A stretch of DNA of 30,878 bases. Source: Verrucomicrobiaceae bacterium. Its GTDB lineage: Bacteria > Verrucomicrobiota > Verrucomicrobiae > Verrucomicrobiales > Akkermansiaceae. The first letter of the stretch is position 1; every line of letters starts with the position of its first letter. Below, piece after piece: positions 26,370 through 30,878 of the stretch. Location: the NCBI GenBank assembly GCA_947372405.1, contig CANBTO010000004.1, positions 1 to 30,878 of the forward strand, read 5' to 3'. A program made the position numbers and the translations under genes. Under the pieces are notes generated by a model. That model saw nothing but the letters and a program-made list of their open reading frames with translations. It made no database searches and had not been told where the DNA came from.

Positions 26370-26397
26370 TTGACTGGATTAGGCGAATTCATAGAGT
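26370..26397 (+). promoter_or_regulatory. Possible promoter of the capsule-synthesis-like gene
   Basis: TTGACT (26370-26375) and TAGAGT (26392-26397) are 16 bases apart, in a locally AT-richer stretch, and lie 73 bases before the start at 26470. The A-rich bases just before that start (GAAAAAAACAACAACC) would form the leader. Confidence 0.35.
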
Positions 26398-26469
26398 CCG
26401 ACCCTGCTTCGGGCGCGTGTCTGGCATTCAAATGCATTGAAAAAAACAACAACCATGATGCTGTGACAT

Positions 26470-27846
26470 ATGCGCCCTGACACACCCTCCTTTCGCCTTG
26501 GCCCCAGTGTTTTTGTGGGACCGGACGCGGGTGAGTCGCCAATCACGGCAACCAACCTGCCCGGAAAGGATGGCTTGGCACCAGAGCGCGCCATGCAAGT
26601 GCTGCGCAAGCGCAGGATCCTGATCGTTCAGGGAGACTGGGAGGCGGGAATGTCCCTGCTGGCTCAGGACCTCAAGGATGTGGGCCATCACGTCGGCAAG
26701 GTGATCTTCTGCGCTCCGGACCTGATCTATAAGCTGCGGGGAATCCAGACCCACGTGTTCCGGGAGCCGATCGAGGATTTCGACGATTGGCTCAGGGAGT
26801 TGGTCAGGCGCGAGGGCTACGACACGTTTTTTCTCTACAACCATTACCGGCCCTACAACCAGATCGCATGGAAACTCGCGGCCGAGCTCGACCTGGGATG
26901 CCAGGTGTTCGAGTTGGGATTGATCCGTCCGAACTGCGTGATGGTTTTCAGCCGGGACAGTGTTCCGCTCAAAGCGGTTGCCGAGGAATGGAGCGAACTG
27001 CTTGCGGATGGGCCTCCACCGAAGCAGGCGGAGATGCCGCCCGAGCTGTGCCAGGTCAGCACCTCCGCCAAGTTGCTGGCGTTCTGCACAAATTTCTTCA
27101 TCAGTCGCATCACGTCTCCGTTGTTTCCGAACTTCGTGGACCAGCGGGACATGAACCTCTGGTCTCATCTCAAACACAGCCTCATCCACCTCTGGCGCTT
27201 CATTGAGCGAGGTCGGGACGATGAGTATGACACGTTGTTCTCAGGCGAGCTTTCCGGAAGATATTATGCCGTGCCACTCCAGGTGCACAGCGATACCCAG
27301 ATCACCAAGTGCTCGGACTTCGTCTCGGTGGAACAGTTCATCAAACAGGTGGTCGCGTCCTTCGAAAACCACGCGCCGCCGGACACGAAGCTAGTCTTCA
27401 AGGTTCACCCAATGGACCGCGGCTACAAGGATTATGCCAACCTGATCACCGGCCTTGATCACCGTATGGGCGGCGGCCGACTGTTATATGTGGACCGCGT
27501 CCACCTTCCCACCCTGCTGGAACACGCCCGCGGACTGGTGAACATCAACAGCTCGGTGGGCATCTCCGGACTGGTCCACCGCATTCCGGTCATCACGCTG
27601 GGCACTGCGGTGTATGATCTGCCGGAACTCACTTTCAAGGGTCCGCTGAAGGATTTCTGGACGGACGCACGCAGTCCTAACAGCTTGTTGGTCCAGCATT
27701 TCATCAACCTCCTGCTGGCGACCAACCAAGGGCGTGGGACCTTGTCCCAAAGATGCTTCGACGTGCCGGGACGCTGCCGCATCCAGTGGCCTCCTCCGTT
27801 TCAAAAGGAGTTCTTTGAGAGCTGTCCTGCGGATTCCCGCAAGTAG
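26470..27846 (+). CDS. Capsule polysaccharide biosynthesis protein (KpsS/LipB-like)
   Basis: A 458-residue protein similar to the Capsule_synth family. Conserved segments are RRILIVQGDWEAGMSLLAQ at residue 48, FFLYNHYRPYNQIAWKLA, FELGLIRPNCVM, the phosphosugar-binding-like FKVHPMDRGYKDY and the end INSSVGISGLVHRIPVITLG with AVYDLPELTF. In studied members these proteins add Kdo residues to the lipid anchor of group 2 capsules. The first 41 residues have no family resemblance, so an ATG at 26593 is an alternative start. The last 37 residues (after residue 420) come from DNA containing a REP-like hairpin, so the original C-terminus may have been replaced. It stands alone and converges on the mlaD gene 30 bases away. 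Confidence 0.82.
   Translation: MRPDTPSFRLGPSVFVGPDAGESPITATNLPGKDGLAPERAMQVLRKRRILIVQGDWEAGMSLLAQDLKDVGHHVGKVIFCAPDLIYKLRGIQTHVFREPIEDFDDWLRELVRREGYDTFFLYNHYRPYNQIAWKLAAELDLGCQVFELGLIRPNCVMVFSRDSVPLKAVAEEWSELLADGPPPKQAEMPPELCQVSTSAKLLAFCTNFFISRITSPLFPNFVDQRDMNLWSHLKHSLIHLWRFIERGRDDEYDTLFSGELSGRYYAVPLQVHSDTQITKCSDFVSVEQFIKQVVASFENHAPPDTKLVFKVHPMDRGYKDYANLITGLDHRMGGGRLLYVDRVHLPTLLEHARGLVNINSSVGISGLVHRIPVITLGTAVYDLPELTFKGPLKDFWTDARSPNSLLVQHFINLLLATNQGRGTLSQRCFDVPGRCRIQWPPPFQKEFFESCPADSRK
27735..27749. repeat. REP-like hairpin in the 3' end of the capsule gene
   Basis: TGGGAC-CTT-GTCCCA resembles the TGGGACTTGCAGTCCCA units of the ispG element, with GGC just upstream and GGGAC 30 bases downstream as in that element. 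It is probably a decayed member of the same REP family. Confidence 0.4.
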
Positions 27847-27876
27847 TTGGCGACGGGATCGATCGTGGACCGTGTA

Positions 27877-28899
27877 TCAGCGGTGGTTTCCGCTGAAACG
27901 CTCCACAGGTTTGGGCTTGGGCGTGGCCCCGCCGTCCTGATAGAAAAGCACTCCGTTGCGGCGCAGGTTTTTCATGAAGGCCTTGAAATCGAGAGATACC
28001 TCGTTGTCCGAGGCGAAGGCCCCGAGCATTCCCTCGCCCTTCGCCATGCGGTCCAAAGCGGCACCCGCTTTCTCGGAGGCGCGGGAAAAATGGCTCACCG
28101 CTTCCGGTATACCTTTGAACGCCGGCCCGATCACCGCGATCGTCTCGTCTGCGTGGATCAGCGTTTTCTCGGTGCGGCTGGCGGCTGACCTGACAGCGGC
28201 AACCGCTTCCCGGGCCTCGGCCAGCGTGGGCTCAAGTTTTGCGCTGGTTTCCTTCCAGCGCGCGGACGCATCCGCGAGGTTCAGCATGGTCTGGTTCAGG
28301 TGTGTTAGATTCTCTTCGGCGAGGATCGAATGGTTCACTTTGGAGCTCGCTTCAGCGAGCTGCGTTGAGGCGGATTTGATCTCGTCCACGGCGGCATCGA
28401 CTTTCGTAAGGGTTTTCTCGGCTTCCTTGAGGAAACGGGCCACGTCGCGGGAGAGAATCTCCGCGTTGTTCTGAAGAGCCTCCAGACCGGTGGGGCCCGC
28501 GCCTCGCACCCTGCTTCCCGCGTCGATGTGAGCCCCGGTCTTGTCCACCGGAGGAATGACGACGATCAGCTTGTCTCCCAGCAAGGTGGCGGAGTTGATT
28601 TGGAACGATGACCCCGCGGGAATCCGGATGCCTCGGGTGACGGCGATTTTCACCTCCACCTGCACGGCTTCGTTAAGTTCGGGAAGCTCGGCGACACGCC
28701 CGATGTTCGCGCCTCCCATGCGGACCTCGGACCCCTTGATCAACCCGGACGCGTCGTCGAAAACCACGGTGATCAGATAATGTCCGCCGAAACGCTCCTT
28801 GAAGCGGCCGAACTGCAATACCAACCCGCCAAGCAGAACGAGCCCGATGAGAAGAAACAGCCCCACGGTCAATTCGTTGCGTTTCTCGGATACTGGCAC
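27877..28899 (-). CDS. MCE-domain lipid-transport protein (MlaD-like)
   Basis: A 340-residue protein with one N-terminal membrane helix (about residues 12-30) and an MCE domain (about 38-118: HYLITVVFDDASGLIKGSEV, then GGANIGRVAELPEL). A long helical region with coiled-coil character follows (EKTLTKVDAAVDEIKSASTQ and on). MlaD-like proteins form the periplasmic ring that passes phospholipids between the outer membrane and an inner-membrane ABC transporter. The start is a GTG at 28899, the only possible one because an in-frame stop lies two codons upstream. The ATPase gene ends 48 bases upstream, so they form an operon. The protein is long compared with E. coli MlaD because of the helical tail. 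Confidence 0.88.
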   Translation of the reverse strand: MPVSEKRNELTVGLFLLIGLVLLGGLVLQFGRFKERFGGHYLITVVFDDASGLIKGSEVRMGGANIGRVAELPELNEAVQVEVKIAVTRGIRIPAGSSFQINSATLLGDKLIVVIPPVDKTGAHIDAGSRVRGAGPTGLEALQNNAEILSRDVARFLKEAEKTLTKVDAAVDEIKSASTQLAEASSKVNHSILAEENLTHLNQTMLNLADASARWKETSAKLEPTLAEAREAVAAVRSAASRTEKTLIHADETIAVIGPAFKGIPEAVSHFSRASEKAGAALDRMAKGEGMLGAFASDNEVSLDFKAFMKNLRRNGVLFYQDGGATPKPKPVERFSGNHR

Positions 28900-28947
28900 G
28901 ATTCACTTATAACAGAAGAATCCGCTAAATCCAATCCGTAAAACCCT

Positions 28948-29709
28948 TCATTTCCACGGCTCTCCGGAATCGCCATCGACGAAAGCCCGCAACTCCGGAT
29001 CGCGGGTTTCCTTCAACTCCGCAGCCGTGCCCGTCCAGTGGACGACGCCTTGATCCAGAAACACCACGCGGTCCGCGATGCGGAAAACGCTGATCAGATC
29101 GTGAGTGATGACGATGTTCGTGACGCCGTGATCGCGCTGCAGGTCCTTGATCAGATGGTTGATGGAATCCGCGTTGATCGGATCCAGTCCGGTGTGCGGC
29201 TCGTCGAAGAGCACGCAGGCGGGCTTGTGGACGATGGCACGGGCGAGCGCCGCGCGCTTGCGCATGCCTCCGGACAGATCGGGAGGGAGTTTTTCCCCCT
29301 CGCCGGTGAGGTGGACGATTTCCAAGGCCTCGGCCACCCGCGTCGCGATTTCCTTCTCGTCCTTCAAGCCGGCCTCGCGCAGCGGGAAGGCGACGTTTCC
29401 GGCGACGGTTAGGGAATCGAAAAGCGCTCCGCCTTGGAAGAGGACACCCATCTGCTTGCGGATGGGGCCGAGTTTCCGCTCGGGCAGGCCGGTGATTTCC
29501 ACGCCATCCACCGTGATCGAGCCGCCGGTGGGCTGGAGCAGGCCTGGCAGGTGCTTGATCAGCACGGATTTCCCGCAACCGGAACCGCCGAGGATGACAA
29601 GCGTCTCGCCGCGGAAAACATCCAGATCCACTCCGCGCAGGACCTGGTTATCGCCGAACCCCTGTGTCAGCCCGCGAATGCGGATGAAAAGTTCGGCGGT
29701 TTCTGGCAT
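28948..29709 (-). CDS. ABC transporter ATPase (MlaF-like)
   Basis: A 253-residue ATPase of the lipid-transport type. Walker A is GGSGCGKS at residues 41-48, the Q-loop is in KQMGVLFQGGALFDSLTVAGNVAFPL, the signature is LSGGMRKRAALARAI, Walker B is CVLFDEPHTGLDP, and the H-loop is VITHD. The stretch GGALFDSLTV is typical of MlaF-like ATPases. I chose the ATG at 29709 (MPETAELFIRIRGL). The frame is open about 130 codons further upstream but shows no family resemblance. It forms an operon with the MCE gene. The permease mlaE, expected next to it, is not in the window: the upstream region has no gene on this strand. Confidence 0.9.
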   Translation of the reverse strand: MPETAELFIRIRGLTQGFGDNQVLRGVDLDVFRGETLVILGGSGCGKSVLIKHLPGLLQPTGGSITVDGVEITGLPERKLGPIRKQMGVLFQGGALFDSLTVAGNVAFPLREAGLKDEKEIATRVAEALEIVHLTGEGEKLPPDLSGGMRKRAALARAIVHKPACVLFDEPHTGLDPINADSINHLIKDLQRDHGVTNIVITHDLISVFRIADRVVFLDQGVVHWTGTAAELKETRDPELRAFVDGDSGEPWK

Positions 29710-30116
29710 GCCATCAGGGAAACCATTTCCGCTGGCGCGAATCAAGTAGCGAGGTTTCAAACCAAACACTTCGAATGGCCTCCCGCATCCACTCTCGTGC
29801 GGTCCGGCGACCGGATCCACGCCATCACTCGGCTCCTTGCGCCATTCACGGGAATCAACACCGAAGACAAAACCATCAGCAGTGGGCAACACCGGGGTCA
29901 TGAGCTGGCATGGATTTTGACGATGTGGCGGGCGGCGGGACGAAGGGTGCCAGCATGCGCGAAGGACTTGTTGGAGCGTGCGTGAGTTGCAACAGCGAAG
30001 GCTTCGAGGCCTGCCGTCCGTGATCAAGGGCCGCATCCACCCGGGGCCCTCAAGATTTTCGATTTCTGACAAAATCCTTCCATTCCACGCGTACACTGGT
30101 CTCTTTTCCAAAACAC
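29710..30116. other. 407-base intergenic region, no gene supported
   Basis: The region separates two divergent genes and presumably holds both promoters, but I see no convincing -35/-10 pair. The minus strand stays open in the mlaF frame; its translation is rich in Arg, Pro and Trp and resembles no protein. Just before the right-hand gene the sequence becomes AT-richer (30050-30075). Confidence 0.45.
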
Positions 30117-30878
30117 ATGAACCGCTGTCTTCCGATTGTTTCAGCCGCGCTGACGCTTCCGCTCGCAGCCGCCGAGCCGCTTGCGTTCAACCGTGACATC
30201 CGGCCGATCCTCTCGAAGACCTGTTTCACCTGTCATGGCCCGGATGCCGCCGCGGTGAAAGGGGAACTGCGGCTGGACCTCCGTGAGCGCGCCCTGAAAG
30301 GAGGCAAATCCGGAAAGCCCGCCATCGTCCCGGGCAAGCCGGAGGAATCCCCGGTCGTCTTCCACATCACCAGCACGGACCCGGACGAAGTCATGCCGCC
30401 GCCGGACGCGCACATGAAATTCACCGCCCAGGATGCGGAGAAGCTCACCCGCTGGATCCGCGAGGGTGCGAAGTATGAAGGCCACTGGGCCTTCCAGCCG
30501 CCGGTCAAAGCCCCCGTGCCGGAAGTCGCCGATTCCGGCCCCAATCCCATCGACCACTTCGTTGCCGCGCGTCTTAAGGCGGAAAACCTTACCTTCTCCC
30601 CCGAAGCCGACCGCCGCACCCTGGTTCGCAGGCTTGCCTTCGACCTAACAGGCTTGCCCCCCTCGCCGGAGGAAATCAAGTCCTTCGTCGATGATACCTC
30701 GCCGCAGGCCTACGAGGCGCTGGTGGACCGCCTGCTCGCCTCGCCGCGTTTCGGTGAGAACTTCGCAGTCTCCTGGCTCGACGCCTCGCGCTACGCCGAT
30801 ACCAACGGCTACTCGATCGATGGCGGCCGCCACCAGTGGATCTGGCGGGACTGGGTCATCAAGTCCTTCAACGACAAC
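30117..30878 (+). CDS. PSCyt1/PSCyt2 (Planctomycete cytochrome) protein, cut by the window edge
   Basis: The first 254 codons of a long secreted protein. A signal peptide (MNRCLPIVSAALTLPLAAA) is followed by the PSCyt1 domain with the heme motif CFTCHGPD (C-x-x-C-H) near residues 36-43 and the pattern RLDLRERALKGG, VPGKPEESPVV, MPPPDAHMKF. The PSCyt2 (DUF1549) domain begins near residue 140 (NPIDHFVAARLKAENL, then RRTLVRRLAFDLTGLPPSPE). Such proteins, usually ending in a PSD1 domain, are expanded in Planctomycetes, Verrucomicrobia and Lentisphaerae, often beside sulfatases and DUF1501 proteins. Their role is thought to be extracytoplasmic carbohydrate or sulfate-ester related, but is unproven. 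The frame is open at the right edge. The ATG at 30117 creates the signal peptide and lacks a Shine-Dalgarno sequence. Confidence 0.9.
   Translation, partial: MNRCLPIVSAALTLPLAAAEPLAFNRDIRPILSKTCFTCHGPDAAAVKGELRLDLRERALKGGKSGKPAIVPGKPEESPVVFHITSTDPDEVMPPPDAHMKFTAQDAEKLTRWIREGAKYEGHWAFQPPVKAPVPEVADSGPNPIDHFVAARLKAENLTFSPEADRRTLVRRLAFDLTGLPPSPEEIKSFVDDTSPQAYEALVDRLLASPRFGENFAVSWLDASRYADTNGYSIDGGRHQWIWRDWVIKSFNDN

Noticed and set aside
27877..27895. Hairpin CAGCGG/CCGCTG as terminator of mlaD
   Set aside because: It lies in the last codons and stop of the gene, without a T run; chance is likely in GC-rich DNA.
29710..30111. Upstream extension of the mlaF frame
   Set aside because: No similarity to ABC ATPases before residue M at 29709; composition typical of non-coding GC-rich DNA.

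Overview
The window is GC-rich chromosomal DNA and looks like a member of the Verrucomicrobiota, probably the Luteolibacter/Haloferula/Akkermansiaceae side. The taxon is inferred from four things. A secreted PSCyt1/PSCyt2 (Planctomycete-type cytochrome) protein runs off the right edge. IspG is of the long plant/chlamydia-like type. A REP-associated transposase (RAYT) has GGGACTTGCAGTCCC-type palindromes. Almost no start codon has a Shine-Dalgarno sequence. I saw no rRNA, tRNA or CRISPR array.

Layout. 1-4631 (+): a sugar or sugar-acid catabolic operon with the end of a glycoside hydrolase, an enolase-superfamily sugar-acid dehydratase, an SDR dehydrogenase and a sodium/solute symporter. 4675-7941 (-): ispG, clpS and a DUF2017 gene, tightly packed. 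8053-10163 (+): a TraB/GumN-like secreted protein, then a patch with REP-like palindromes, a duplicated leader and two small exported proteins. 10252-14041 (+): a secreted vWA protein followed by an OmpR-type response regulator and a histidine kinase. 14098-17859 (+): a TPR protein, a membrane pseudokinase-FGE fusion and two thioredoxin-fold proteins. 17997-21266 (+): carB. 21267-22103: an unstable junction with strong palindromes, two truncated copies of one gene and an orphan antitoxin. 22078-23860: a DUF1186/SEC-C protein (-) and a VapBC-type toxin-antitoxin pair (+). 24009-27846: GTP-dependent PEP carboxykinase (+), a small membrane protein (-) and a capsule-synthesis-like protein (+). 27877-29709 (-): MCE/MlaD and MlaF lipid-transport genes. 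30117 to the end (+): the PSCyt1 protein.

The most striking feature is ispG. A complete RAYT element of about 744 bp, with its HUH motif, catalytic tyrosine region and 35-bp inverted terminal repeats, sits inside ispG in the same orientation and in frame. The result is one uninterrupted 836-codon gene that keeps the IspG barrel, the iron-sulfur ligands and the transposase. Because ispG is normally single-copy and essential in organisms with the MEP pathway, the fusion is likely to be tolerated, spliced or processed. None of these can be decided from the sequence alone.

Other points of interest are a frame-independent preference for the pentamer CTAAC/GTTAG; a duplicated leader whose 7-bp direct repeats have an 11-bp period, sitting in front of the vWA/two-component operon; a pseudokinase fused to a non-catalytic FGE domain; and an mlaFD pair without mlaE beside it.
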